Shown piece after piece: positions 1-8,065 of a stretch of 43,371 nt of DNA. Every line of letters begins with the position of its first letter. Position 1 is the stretch's first letter. A model generated the notes under the pieces. It ran no database searches, had not been told where the DNA came from, and saw only the letters and a program-made list of their open reading frames with translations. The stretch is from NCBI GenBank assembly GCA_029778715.1, contig JAKOPT010000117.1:1-43371 (forward strand). The letters are read 5' to 3'. The position numbers and the translations under genes are program-made. The DNA is from Actinomycetes bacterium. GTDB lineage: Bacteria; Actinomycetota; Actinomycetes; Actinomycetales; Dermatophilaceae.

Positions 1-1
1 C

Positions 2-1108
2 AACCAGGCCGTCGGGTCGCGTCGGGTCAGTGTGCGGCCTGCGCCGGATGGGTTGGCGTACCTGTCCGTGGTGGGTCCCCTGGCGGAGGTGGTTGGGGCG
101 TATGCGACGTTACGCCGTGACGCCCAATCGATCATCGGTGGGCAAGACAGTGGTGAGGGTGCGGGTGGGCGTGGGTTGGGGGCGGTGATGACGGACTTGG
201 CGTTACGCCGGTTGTCGGGGCGGGGCGTGGGGGAGGGTCAGCCGGTGATGGTGGACCTGGTCATCACCGACCGGTCCCTGTTCGGGGTTGGTGACCCCAC
301 CCGGTCGGTCACCGAACCAGCCAATGTGCCCGGGTACGGCCCGATCCCAGTACCGGCCGCCTGGGCGTGGCTGGCCGACCCGGGCACCCCCGCGAAGATT
401 CGGCGCCTGTTTACGAGTGTGGATGGGCGGGACCTGGTCGCCATGGAATCCCGAACCCGGGCATTCACCGGGGCCCTCGCGGAGATGATCCGGTTACGGG
501 ACCAAACCTGTGCCGCACCCTGGTGCGACGCCCCCATCCGCGACATCGACCACACCCACCCGTACCGGCACGGCGGGGCCACCAGTTACGTCAACGGGGA
601 AGGGTTATGCCGGAGGTGCAACGACACCAAAGAACAACCCGGCTGGCACGTCACCCTCCACCAGGAACGCCCCGACACCGGGGTGGACACCACCCGGCGT
701 GCCGGCATCGACCCCGACCACGAAGCGGCTGAGGCTACCCGGCGTGTCACCTGGACTACCCCCACCGGACAGACCCATGCCACGAGTCCGCCGCCGCTGC
801 TCGGACCCGGCTGGCACCCACCCCCAGCATCCCTCGCCGACGAGGAGGCTGACGACGGACCCGGCACCCGCAGCCCCGGCTGGCACGCCACCGGCAACCC
901 CGACCAGGGCGAAGAGGCCGGCGCTACCCGGCGAACCACCTGGACCACCCCCACCGGACAGACCCACACCACGAGCCCACCGGCCCTGCGCGGACCCGAC
1001 TGGCACTCAGCCCCTCATCTCGCCGACGACCGGCCCCCGCTATCAACCCTCATCGACATCATCTGGACCCCAAACTGCGGCCTAGAGATCCACCTCGACG
1101 CCGCCTAG
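2..1108 (+). CDS. DUF222 / 13E12-family HNH endonuclease-like protein (5' truncated)
   Basis: The frame is open to the left edge, so the N-terminal DUF222 region is cut off; the GTG at 32 is an internal valine, not a convincing start. The visible part carries the end of DUF222 and then an HNH module: RDQTCAAPWCDAPI, DIDHTHPYRHGG and LCRRCNDTKEQPGWHV give the Cys pairs, the catalytic-type D-x-D-H and the closing C-x-x-C-N. The last 130 or so residues are low-complexity, Pro/Thr-rich, and hold two imperfect copies of a block starting TRR-TWTTPTGQTH (DNA about 734-819 and 923-1008). The 13E12 family is multi-copy in many actinobacteria and is usually annotated as HNH endonuclease; its biological role is not established. 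Family assignment is firm, function is not. Confidence 0.85.
   Translation, partial: NQAVGSRRVSVRPAPDGLAYLSVVGPLAEVVGAYATLRRDAQSIIGGQDSGEGAGGRGLGAVMTDLALRRLSGRGVGEGQPVMVDLVITDRSLFGVGDPTRSVTEPANVPGYGPIPVPAAWAWLADPGTPAKIRRLFTSVDGRDLVAMESRTRAFTGALAEMIRLRDQTCAAPWCDAPIRDIDHTHPYRHGGATSYVNGEGLCRRCNDTKEQPGWHVTLHQERPDTGVDTTRRAGIDPDHEAAEATRRVTWTTPTGQTHATSPPPLLGPGWHPPPASLADEEADDGPGTRSPGWHATGNPDQGEEAGATRRTTWTTPTGQTHTTSPPALRGPDWHSAPHLADDRPPLSTLIDIIWTPNCGLEIHLDAA
734..1008 (+). repeat. Imperfect intragenic duplication in the DUF222/HNH tail
   Basis: Two blocks of about 86 bp (734-819 and 923-1008, period 189) encode near-identical peptides beginning TRR and containing TWTTPTGQTH. Short P-G/D-W-H peptides recur four times around them. 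The blocks stay in frame, so they are a coding duplication in the disordered C-terminal tail. Confidence 0.7.
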
Positions 1109-1493
1109 CAACGCCTGCACACGGCATACCCCCCCGGGTGTGACCAGGCGCGGCCATGCGGCACGCGTGAGCACCGTCATCCGCGCGGGAGAGCGCACTC
1201 ATCATCACGACTGTCCGGGGCCTGCGAATGGCCGTCACCCTGGCGCCTGACCGGGCCCGCGGCATACAGGCTCCTCGCGGGGAACTCGCGATGGCGCCAA
1301 GCGAGACGCAGGGCCATTTCGTGCGCCCGGGGCGCCGTCGCCACGTCACCGGCAACCGCAAGCCCGACTCCGCGGGCGGCGCAAGCGATCGAACGGAGTA
1401 TGCCGTGACCTCGGCCGACAGTGACTCCGCCGACTCCTCGAGGCGCACGGGATCAACCCACCGTCGTCGCCGGCGCCGTAGTCCGCGGGTGAC
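1109..1493. other. Intergenic region, no gene recognised
   Basis: This 385-bp stretch lies between the HNH gene and the 3' end of the MFS gene. Open frames on both strands translate into Arg/Pro-rich sequence with no family resemblance. It contains three copies of the GTATGCCG/CGGCATAC octamer (1122, 1260, 1398). I see no RNA gene, clear promoter or terminator. Confidence 0.6.
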
Positions 1494-3137
1494 CTATTCG
1501 GCGATGGGCCGATCCTGGGGGCCGCCCTGCAGTTCCACGTTGGGCAGGAAGAAGGCCAGGGCGAAACCGAGCACCATGACCGCCGAGCCGAGCAGGAACA
1601 CCAGGTCCATCGAGTCGGCGAACCCCACGAAGAAGGGCTGAGCCAGACGGGGGTCCAAGTGGGTGAGGAACGAGCTGTCCTGCAGCACGCCCGTCGAGGC
1701 GACCGAGGCGCCCGATTGGTGCGCGGCGGCCAACTGATGGGCGAAAGCGGCATTGGCCGGGTCGCGCAGTGCCGCCTGGAAGTCCGCCGTCGGGGCGATC
1801 CGGGTGAAGGCCTTCGTGATGTTGTCGCCCACCGTCGAGAACAGGACCGACAAGAACACCGCGGTCCCGATCGTGCCACCGATCTGACGCGAGAAGGTCG
1901 CCGTCGACGTGGCCACCCCGATCTGGTGACGCGGGACCGCATTCTGCACGGCAAGGGTCAGCGGCTGGAAATTGAAGCCCAGGCCCACCCCGAACAGGAC
2001 CATGACGAGCATGGTGCGCCACAGCGGGGTGTCGTATTGGACGTAATGAAACAGGAACAACCCGATCATGATGAAGGCCGAACCGATAACCGGAAACACC
2101 TTGTAGCGGCCCGTGCGCGAAATCAACTGACCGCTGATGATCGAGCCGGCCATGATGCCCAAGGTCATGGGCAGCAACTGCAAACCGGCCTCCGTGGGAG
2201 TATTTCCGCGCACGATCTGGAGGTAGAGCGGGAGCATAGCGATGCCGCCGAACATGGCAATGCCGACGACGACTCCGGCGAGCGAGGCGATGCCCACCGT
2301 TCGGTTGGCGAAGAGTCGCAAAGGCAGAATCGCTTCCTCGCCCATGCGCCATTCCTGCAGGTGGAAGAGCGCGAGGGCGATCCCGCCGACGATGTAGCAG
2401 ACGACGGCATCCCTTGAGGTCCAGCCCCATTCGCGTCCCTGTTCGGCGACGAGCAGGAGCGGGACGAGGGCGAGGGAGAGGAGCGCGGCGCCGAGCCAGT
2501 CGATGCGGTGGTCGAGGCGGTGATGGTTCAGGTGCAGGGTGCGGGCGACGACGACAAAGGCGACAAAACCGATGGGCACATTCACCAGGAAGACCCAGCG
2601 CCACCCCGTGATCCCGAGAATGGAGTCGGTGCCGGCCAGCGCCCCACCGATCACCGGGCCGAGCACCGAGGAGGTGCCGAACACCGCCAGGAAATAGCCC
2701 TGATATTTCGCCCGGTCCCGCGGCGGCACGATATCACCGACAATTGCCAAAGCGAGCGAGAAAAGACCACCGGCGCCCAGCCCCTGGAAAGCGCGATAAA
2801 CCGCCAATTGCAGCATCGACGTCGAGAGCGTACACAACAGCGAGCCGACAATGAAGATCGTGATTGCCGAGAGGAAGAACTTCTTCCGCCCGTAAATGTC
2901 GGACAGTTTCCCGTAAAGCGGGGTGACGATCGTGGAGGTGATGAGGTATGCCGTGGTGGCCCAGGCCTGGTGTTCCAGACCCTTGAGCTCGTCGGCGATC
3001 GTGCGAATGGCGGTGGCGACGATCGTCTGGTCGAGGGCGGCGAGGAACATGCCGAGCATGAGCCCGGTGAGGATGGTGACGATCTGGCGATGGGTGATGC
3101 CGACAGCGTTGGTCTCTTCGGCGGGTGCGGCGGTCAT
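1494..3137 (-). CDS. MFS drug exporter, DHA2 (EmrB/QacA) family, 14 TM
   Basis: Predicted proton-coupled multidrug exporter of the inner membrane, 547 residues, the usual length for 14-TM DHA2 transporters. Motifs seen: LDQTIVATA in TM1 (the DHA2 D-x-T-I-V-x-x-A motif), GKLSDIYGRKKFF (motif A), RAFQGLGAGG, and GPVIGGAL (motif C, typical of antiporters), then alternating hydrophobic segments to the end. I chose the ATG at 3137 (MTAAPAEETNAVG) because the upstream in-frame sequence is not hydrophobic or conserved in style; AGGA lies just before it. It sits 174 bp downstream of a co-oriented marR gene, the common regulator-exporter arrangement, so it is probably transcribed with or controlled by that MarR. 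Substrate cannot be told. Confidence 0.9.
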   Translation of the reverse strand: MTAAPAEETNAVGITHRQIVTILTGLMLGMFLAALDQTIVATAIRTIADELKGLEHQAWATTAYLITSTIVTPLYGKLSDIYGRKKFFLSAITIFIVGSLLCTLSTSMLQLAVYRAFQGLGAGGLFSLALAIVGDIVPPRDRAKYQGYFLAVFGTSSVLGPVIGGALAGTDSILGITGWRWVFLVNVPIGFVAFVVVARTLHLNHHRLDHRIDWLGAALLSLALVPLLLVAEQGREWGWTSRDAVVCYIVGGIALALFHLQEWRMGEEAILPLRLFANRTVGIASLAGVVVGIAMFGGIAMLPLYLQIVRGNTPTEAGLQLLPMTLGIMAGSIISGQLISRTGRYKVFPVIGSAFIMIGLFLFHYVQYDTPLWRTMLVMVLFGVGLGFNFQPLTLAVQNAVPRHQIGVATSTATFSRQIGGTIGTAVFLSVLFSTVGDNITKAFTRIAPTADFQAALRDPANAAFAHQLAAAHQSGASVASTGVLQDSSFLTHLDPRLAQPFFVGFADSMDLVFLLGSAVMVLGFALAFFLPNVELQGGPQDRPIAE

Positions 3138-3311
3138 GAGAATCCTGAGGTTGAAGTGAAACGGTGAGAGACGGGCGGCGGGGCCGGGTGTGGGCAGCGC
3201 CGGGGCGGGCGGCCAACTCTGGAGCGGGCGGGAGCCGGTCAGCTCCCTGTCGTGGGACCAGGTGTCCGACTGGGAAGTTGCCCCCAGTTGGGTCACCGGT
3301 CCGCGGGAGGG

Positions 3312-3812
3312 TCAAGAGTCGGGAATCTCGAGGGCGAGGGTGTGGCTTTCGACGGCGTCGCCGAAGCGGGCCAAGAGGCTGGCGAGCAACTCGCGGTCCG
3401 TCTCGGTCCAGTCGGCGAGGAGAGCGTTGATCCAGGCATCGCGGAGGGCGCGTATGTCGCGGAGAAGGGCGCAGCCGTCCTCGGTGAGGGCGAGCACCTG
3501 CGCCCGACGGTCCCGAGGATCGGGCTCCTTGCTGACCAGGCCGAGGTCGACCAGCGAACTCACCTGCCGGGATACCGTCGACAATTCCGACTGGAACATC
3601 GCCGCCAAGTCCGAGATGCGGCACTGCTCGCGCGCGATCTGGAAGAGCAACGGGTAGGTCAGCGGGTCGACGTCGGGGTGGGGTCGCGGCATCCGGTGTC
3701 GCCCGGCGTGCAGCAACTTGACGACCCGGATCACATGGTCGCCCAGGGTGCGCTCGGCAGCGACCTCCTCACCCGGTCTCGGTTCACGACACACGTCTGG
3801 TGAAACTTGCAC
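3312..3812 (-). CDS. MarR-family transcriptional regulator
   Basis: A 166-residue MarR-type protein with a winged helix: DPLTYPLLFQIA, RISDLAAMFQSELSTVSRQVSSLVDLGLV (recognition helix), then the wing with the conserved D-x-R-D-R-R and LTEDG. These are typical of MarR dimers that release DNA on binding a small ligand. The start is uncertain. I prefer GTG at 3812 because GATAGT lies exactly 6 nt upstream, matching the leaderless pattern of other genes here; a longer GTG start at 3878 would run through the nested inverted repeats at 3805-3849, which look like the gene's own operator. Its neighbour downstream on the same strand is the MFS exporter, its likely target. Confidence 0.85.
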   Translation of the reverse strand: MQVSPDVCREPRPGEEVAAERTLGDHVIRVVKLLHAGRHRMPRPHPDVDPLTYPLLFQIAREQCRISDLAAMFQSELSTVSRQVSSLVDLGLVSKEPDPRDRRAQVLALTEDGCALLRDIRALRDAWINALLADWTETDRELLASLLARFGDAVESHTLALEIPDS

Positions 3813-3849
3813 AGCGCAACTATCGCGCAGTTGCTTGCAGCGCGCAAGT
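3805..3849. promoter_or_regulatory. Nested inverted repeats over the marR start (candidate MarR operator)
   Basis: Outer arms ACTTGC (3805-3810) and GCAAGT (3844-3849) enclose inner arms GCAACT (3816-3821) and AGTTGC (3829-3834). The half-sites overlap the proposed -10 box (3819-3824) and start codon of marR, the expected place for autorepression. Binding by this MarR is inference. Confidence 0.5.
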
Positions 3850-3860
3850 GCCGCGCCCCC

Positions 3861-3976
3861 GCCGCGTGAAGAATCCACCTATTGGTCGATTGTTTACCGA
3901 TCCGTATGCCGCCGCTGCCCCCTCGCCGCGTAAACAATCCACCTATTGGTCGAATGTTTACCGATCCGTATGCCGC
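3861..3976. repeat. Two direct repeats of 52 bp (period 64) upstream of marR
   Basis: Copies at 3861-3912 and 3925-3976 differ at only a few positions. Each holds ATTGGT, nine bases and ACCGAT (an inverted pair of ATYGGT half-sites) and ends with a GTATGCCG octamer. The block lies between the 3' end of the mycothiol-dependent enzyme gene and the marR start, so it could hold two regulator sites; alternatively it is a simple duplication. Confidence 0.65.
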
Positions 3977-3997
3977 GCGGCGACGCTCGGCCGATCG

Positions 3998-4966
3998 TCA
4001 GGGGGTGACGACGAGCGCCTCCAGTACTCGGGCGGCGACCGCCGCGTCACCGACCACCGTGGGCGCCAACCGCGACACCGGCCACCGACCGGCCACCCGG
4101 CGGGTGAACTCGCGCGTCGTCAACCCGATCGTCACCGTCGGCTCCGGACCCTCACTCGCCCCGGGACCCGCGACCGAGCCGCCAACACCCTCAGCGCACG
4201 ACCCCCCAACGCCCGAGCCCAACGGCATACCCCGCAGTCGACCATCGGGACCGGCAACCATCGTCACCGCATAGTCGACGGCTACCGGACCGGACACCAC
4301 CAGCCGCACCACATCCCCGGCGGCCAGCCCCGCACCGCGCGCCAACGCCCGCGGCACCCCACTCAGCGCCCTCCCGATCGCCACCGACGCCGCCGCCGGC
4401 GCCGTCACCGACGCCACCGCCGCCGGCGCCGTCACCGACGCCGCCGACGCCACCGACGCGGCCGACGCACCCGCAAACCCGCCCGGCACGCCCAGAGCCT
4501 CCCGCACATCCTGCTCGTGACACCAGATGTCGAAAACCCGCAGCGTGAGCACCTCCCCCAACGGCGCCGGTCCGAGCGGGCCGAAGGACGGCGTCGAAAC
4601 CGTCAACGCCGGATCGCGCAGCACCGCCAACCGCCGCTCCACGACCGAACGCAACTGCGCGACCACCTCGTCGACCCCCAACGCGCGGCGCCCCTCGACG
4701 AGCATCTCGATGAGGCCCCCGAACTCGCTGCGCACATGCGCGTACCCGCTCACGTCGACCTGCGGGATCGACTCGCCGAGCAGCAAGCCCTCGACGCTGA
4801 GCACATGCCGCACCTGATCGAGGACCGTCCAGCCCGGGCAATCGGTCTCCCGCTCGGCCGCCTCGCCCGTCACCGACGAGGCCAACTCGAGCACGGCGCC
4901 GGTGGTCGCGGCATACGCCTCGATGAGGCCGGGGAGGTCGGTGGGCGGAGGCGGGGTGATCGTCAC
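3998..4966 (-). CDS. Maleylpyruvate isomerase-family mycothiol-dependent enzyme
   Basis: A 322-residue protein of the MDMPI (DinB-like) family. The N-terminal half has the family pattern: ERETDCPGWTVLDQVRHVLSVE (W and H near the metal site), then VFDIWCHEQDVREALG, which carries the conserved W-x-H-E-x-D. The C-terminal half resembles the MDMPI_C/sterol-carrier-like domain. Such proteins act in the cytosol and use mycothiol, which limits them to actinobacteria; most paralogues have unknown substrates. An Ala/Ser/Val low-complexity insertion (SVTAPAA and AASVAS repeats) separates the halves and is encoded by a GC-rich simple repeat near 4380-4480. Start GTG 4966 is chosen because TACTGT lies exactly 6 nt upstream; divergent from the CopD-CtaG gene. 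Confidence 0.85.
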   Translation of the reverse strand: MTITPPPPTDLPGLIEAYAATTGAVLELASSVTGEAAERETDCPGWTVLDQVRHVLSVEGLLLGESIPQVDVSGYAHVRSEFGGLIEMLVEGRRALGVDEVVAQLRSVVERRLAVLRDPALTVSTPSFGPLGPAPLGEVLTLRVFDIWCHEQDVREALGVPGGFAGASAASVASAASVTAPAAVASVTAPAAASVAIGRALSGVPRALARGAGLAAGDVVRLVVSGPVAVDYAVTMVAGPDGRLRGMPLGSGVGGSCAEGVGGSVAGPGASEGPEPTVTIGLTTREFTRRVAGRWPVSRLAPTVVGDAAVAARVLEALVVTP

Positions 4967-4972
4967 ACTTGG

Positions 4973-4986
4973 ACAGTACCTACCCT
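4973..4986. promoter_or_regulatory. Back-to-back -10 boxes for two divergent leaderless genes
   Basis: On the minus strand TACTGT (4978 to 4973) is followed after 6 nt by GTG 4966. On the plus strand TACCCT (4981-4986) is followed after 6 nt by ATG 4993. The two boxes are 2 bp apart, so the two polymerases would compete for the same site. Recognised only by spacing and TANNNT match. Confidence 0.6.
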
Positions 4987-4992
4987 GGTGGT

Positions 4993-7053
4993 ATGCCGTC
5001 TGGTGGTATGCCGTCCGCACCCGTCTCCACGCCCCCCAAGGGAGGTGCCCCGCGGGCCACCGGTTCGCCGTCCCAAGCCCCACCCGTCGCCCATCCCTGG
5101 AGTGCGCCGATCCTTCTCGGCGTGCTCGCCCTGGCGGCCGTCGTGGGGGCCGCTGCCTACACCGACGCCACCGAACCACTCGCCCTTTCCGACCCCGGCC
5201 CGCTCGTGCGTTGGGGACTGCCGCCCGCCCTCGTGGTCGCCCAGGCGGCCTCGGTGGTGACCTTCGGGTTGCTCGCCCTCGCGGCCTTCGTCGTGCCCGA
5301 GCGAGCCCACACCAACCGCCGGATCGACGCGACCCGGTGGGCGGCCCTCACCGCGTTCATCTGGGCGCTCGCGTCGGGGGTGGCGGCGCTCTTCACGTTC
5401 GCCGACCTCGCCGGGCTGCCGCTCACCGACCCGCACCTGCTGCCGCAGTTCGGCGCCTACGTCTTCTCCCTGGAGGCGACCCGCATCCTCGTCATCTCCT
5501 CGGTCCTCGCCATGGTTGTCGCCGTGTGGGGGGCGCTCACCCGCTCCCGCGCGACGATGGCGTGGCTGTTCGTGTTCACCCTCGTCGGCATTGTCATCAA
5601 CGCCCTGAGTTCCCACACGGGTGGATCGGCGTCCCATGAGGACGTCGTCAACTCGATGGCCTTCCACCTCATCGGGGTGTCCGCGTGGGTGGGCGGCCTG
5701 GTCGGGTTGGTCATGCTCCGCCGCCGTCTCGGCCGCGACCTGGGTGTCAGTGTCGCCCGCTACTCGACGGTGGCCCTGTGGGCGTATGCCGCGGTCGCCC
5801 TCTCCGGCATGCAACAGGCGATCCTGCGGGTGGGGTCGTGGGCGGCCATGACCTCGCAGTACGGCCTCGTCGTCCTCGCCAAGGTCATCCTCCTCGTCCT
5901 GCTCGGCGTCCTGGGCTGGCAGCAGCGCCGGGTCGTCGTCGCCCGCCTCGAGCGCGATCCCAGCGACGGGCGGGCCTTCGGCCGGCTCGCGATCGTCGAA
6001 ATCGGGCTGATGGCGGTCGCCACCGGGTTCGCGGTCGCCCTGTCCCGCAGTGCCCCTCCGATTCCCGACGCGCTGCCGAACCCGACGGTCGTGCTCTCCC
6101 TCACCAGTTATCCCGACCCGGGCCCGATGAGTTCGATCGACTGGTTCACGGCGTGGCGAATCAACTGGCTGTTCCTCACCATCGCGCTGCTCGCCATGGG
6201 TTTGTATGCCGCGGGCGTCATCCGACTGCACCGGCGCGGCGACTCCTGGCCCTGGTCGCGCACGACGTTGTGGATGCTCGGGTGGCTCGTGTGGATCTAC
6301 TTCACGTGTGGGCCGGCGGAAATCTGGGGCCGGGTGCTCTTCTCGGTCCACATGGTCATGCACATGGGCATCGCGATGCTGCTGCCGCTCTTCCTCGTAC
6401 CGGGGGCCGCCATCACCTTGGCCATGCGCGCGCTGCCGGCGCGCCACGACAAGACGTGGGGTTGGCGCGAGGTGCTCCTCCAGGTCGTGCACTCCCGGGC
6501 GATGCGGGTGTTCGCCAACCCCGTCGTTGCGGCGACGCTCTTCTTCGTCTCGATGGCGATCTTCTACTGGTCCCCGACGTTCAACCTGGCGCTGACCACC
6601 CACACCGGGCATCTGCTCATGATGGGGCACTTCGTCCTCACCGGGTTCCTCTTCGTGTGGGTCCTCATCGGCACCGACCCCGGCCCGCCGAAGTGGAGCC
6701 CGCTCATGCTCCTCGTCGTGCTGTTTGCGACGATCTCGTTCCACGCCTTCTTCGGGGTCGCATTGACCGACACCCGCGACCTGCTCGCCGGTGACTTCTT
6801 CACCCGGATCAATCTGCCGTGGGGCCCGGACCCGCTGACCGATCAGCACGTCGCCGGCATGATCGCCTGGGGCATCGGGGAGGCCCCGACGCTGACCCTT
6901 GCCATCGTTGTGGCCGTCCAGTGGATTCGGCGTGACAAGATCGAGACTCGCCGCAAGGATCGCCAGGCCGATCGCGACGGTGATGCCGAGCTCACGGCAT
7001 ACAACGACTATCTGGCGAACTTGGGCGCCCACGACAAGGAGGTCGATCGCTAG
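4993..7053 (+). CDS. CopD / CtaG fusion membrane protein (copper handling, cytochrome c oxidase assembly)
   Basis: A 686-residue polytopic protein. After a Pro/Ser-rich leader of about 35 residues comes a CopD-like set of TM segments (ALSDPGP... to about residue 340, with AFHLIGVSAWVGGLVGLV typical of CopD) and then a caa3-type CtaG domain (WLVWIYFTCGPAEIWGRVLF, HMVMHMGIAMLLPLFLVPGA, TGHLLMMGHFVLTGFLF, SFHAFFGVAL, DQHVAGMIAWGIGEAP) with conserved His and Met residues for copper. Fused CopD-CtaG proteins are common in actinobacteria and are thought to supply copper to the aa3 oxidase. The ATG at 4993 is preferred (leaderless -10 TACCCT 6 nt upstream); a second ATG follows at 5008, and both lie inside copies of the GTATGCCG octamer. 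Its stop overlaps the next gene's GTG by one base (TAGTG). Confidence 0.88.
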   Translation: MPSGGMPSAPVSTPPKGGAPRATGSPSQAPPVAHPWSAPILLGVLALAAVVGAAAYTDATEPLALSDPGPLVRWGLPPALVVAQAASVVTFGLLALAAFVVPERAHTNRRIDATRWAALTAFIWALASGVAALFTFADLAGLPLTDPHLLPQFGAYVFSLEATRILVISSVLAMVVAVWGALTRSRATMAWLFVFTLVGIVINALSSHTGGSASHEDVVNSMAFHLIGVSAWVGGLVGLVMLRRRLGRDLGVSVARYSTVALWAYAAVALSGMQQAILRVGSWAAMTSQYGLVVLAKVILLVLLGVLGWQQRRVVVARLERDPSDGRAFGRLAIVEIGLMAVATGFAVALSRSAPPIPDALPNPTVVLSLTSYPDPGPMSSIDWFTAWRINWLFLTIALLAMGLYAAGVIRLHRRGDSWPWSRTTLWMLGWLVWIYFTCGPAEIWGRVLFSVHMVMHMGIAMLLPLFLVPGAAITLAMRALPARHDKTWGWREVLLQVVHSRAMRVFANPVVAATLFFVSMAIFYWSPTFNLALTTHTGHLLMMGHFVLTGFLFVWVLIGTDPGPPKWSPLMLLVVLFATISFHAFFGVALTDTRDLLAGDFFTRINLPWGPDPLTDQHVAGMIAWGIGEAPTLTLAIVVAVQWIRRDKIETRRKDRQADRDGDAELTAYNDYLANLGAHDKEVDR

Positions 7054-7916
7054 TGGCGGTCCTGCGGGTGGCGGTCGTTCAGGTCGGCTACGGCGACGAC
7101 GAAACGGTCGCGGAGCGGGTCACCCGCGTGAGCGCGTTGGTCCGGGCCACGTATGCCGCCCACCCCGGTCTCGATCTCATCGTGCTGCCCGAGTTGTGGG
7201 CGCCGACGGGGTTCGGCTACGACGGGTGGGAGGGCGTTGCCGGGCCCGTCGATGGACCGTTTGCGCAGACCATGGCCGCGTTGGCCGGTGAGTTGGGGGT
7301 GCTGTTGCACGCCGGGACCTTCGTCGAGCGGCTCCCCGAGCCGGGCCCGGAGGGCAAGTCGCTCGCCAATACCGCGCTCGTGTGCGGGCCCGACGGGTCG
7401 GTTCTCGCGACCTATCGGAAGATGCACCGGTTCGGGTTCGGCGCGGGGGAGCCGGTGCTCATGGAGGCCGGGCGCGGCTGGGTCGTGCTGCCGGTGCCGC
7501 TCGGTCCTCACGAGGGCGAGGACGCGAACGCCGCGACCGGCGCCCGCCGAGTCGTCAAGGTGGGCCTGGCCACCTGCTACGACCTGCGCTTTCCCGAGTT
7601 GTTCCGGCTCCTCCTCGATGCCGGCGCCGAGGTGTTCGTCGTGCCGGCCGCCTGGCCCGCCGCGCGGGTGGCCCACTGGACCCTGCTCGGGCAGGCCCGC
7701 GCGATCGAGAACCAGTGCGTCATGATCCAGTGCAACACCGGTGGCACTCACCGCGATGTGGCCATGGGTGGGCGCAGCCAGGTGGTGGCGGCCACGGGCG
7801 AGGTCCTCGGTGAGCTGGCCCACGGTGACGAGGGGGTGCTCGTCGTCGACATCGACCTGGAGACGACGGCGGCATACCGACGCGATTTCCCGGTGCTTTC
7901 CGACCGGCGACTCTAG
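7053..7916 (+). CDS. Carbon-nitrogen hydrolase (nitrilase superfamily)
   Basis: A 287-residue cytosolic amidase-type enzyme. The catalytic triad is visible: E47 in LPELWAPTGF, K123 in YRKMHRF and C175 in GLATCYDLRFPELFR. These proteins hydrolyse C-N bonds of small amides (omega-amidase, deaminated glutathione amidase and others); the C-Y-D-x-R-F-P-E-L context is like the Nit/omega-amidase branch, but the substrate cannot be assigned. GTG start shares one base with the stop of the CopD-CtaG gene, so the two are translationally coupled. Confidence 0.88.
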   Translation: MAVLRVAVVQVGYGDDETVAERVTRVSALVRATYAAHPGLDLIVLPELWAPTGFGYDGWEGVAGPVDGPFAQTMAALAGELGVLLHAGTFVERLPEPGPEGKSLANTALVCGPDGSVLATYRKMHRFGFGAGEPVLMEAGRGWVVLPVPLGPHEGEDANAATGARRVVKVGLATCYDLRFPELFRLLLDAGAEVFVVPAAWPAARVAHWTLLGQARAIENQCVMIQCNTGGTHRDVAMGGRSQVVAATGEVLGELAHGDEGVLVVDIDLETTAAYRRDFPVLSDRRL

Positions 7917-8053
7917 GCGTTGGGTGGCGCGAACGGGGCCGGTGCCGGTCCCGCGAGCGCGGTGAGTGGCCCGGCGCGGGCGTCGAGCGCCGACAACCAG
8001 CAAAGGTCTGTGCGCCACACCCCAATACCGGTCATTCGGAGGCGCCGCGCCTC

Positions 8054-8059
8054 TAGGGT
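8054..8059 (+). promoter_or_regulatory. -10 box of leaderless pgi
   Basis: TAGGGT at 8054-8059 is followed by 6 nt and the ATG at 8066. No Shine-Dalgarno is present, so the transcript probably starts at the A of ATG. Confidence 0.6.
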
Positions 8060-8065
8060 GAGGAC

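Noticed and set aside
1228-1641. Possible gene between the HNH and MFS genes
   Set aside because: The Arg/Ser-rich translation overlaps the MFS gene antisense and matches no family.
3800-5260. Plus-strand open frame through the marR upstream repeats
   Set aside because: Arg/His/Pro-rich, antisense to the mycothiol-dependent enzyme gene; the apparent similarity of its two segments comes only from the DNA repeat.
4963-7032. Minus-strand open frame of 689 codons
   Set aside because: Antisense to the CopD-CtaG gene; the predicted protein is Arg/Asp/Glu/His-rich without domains. A GC artefact.
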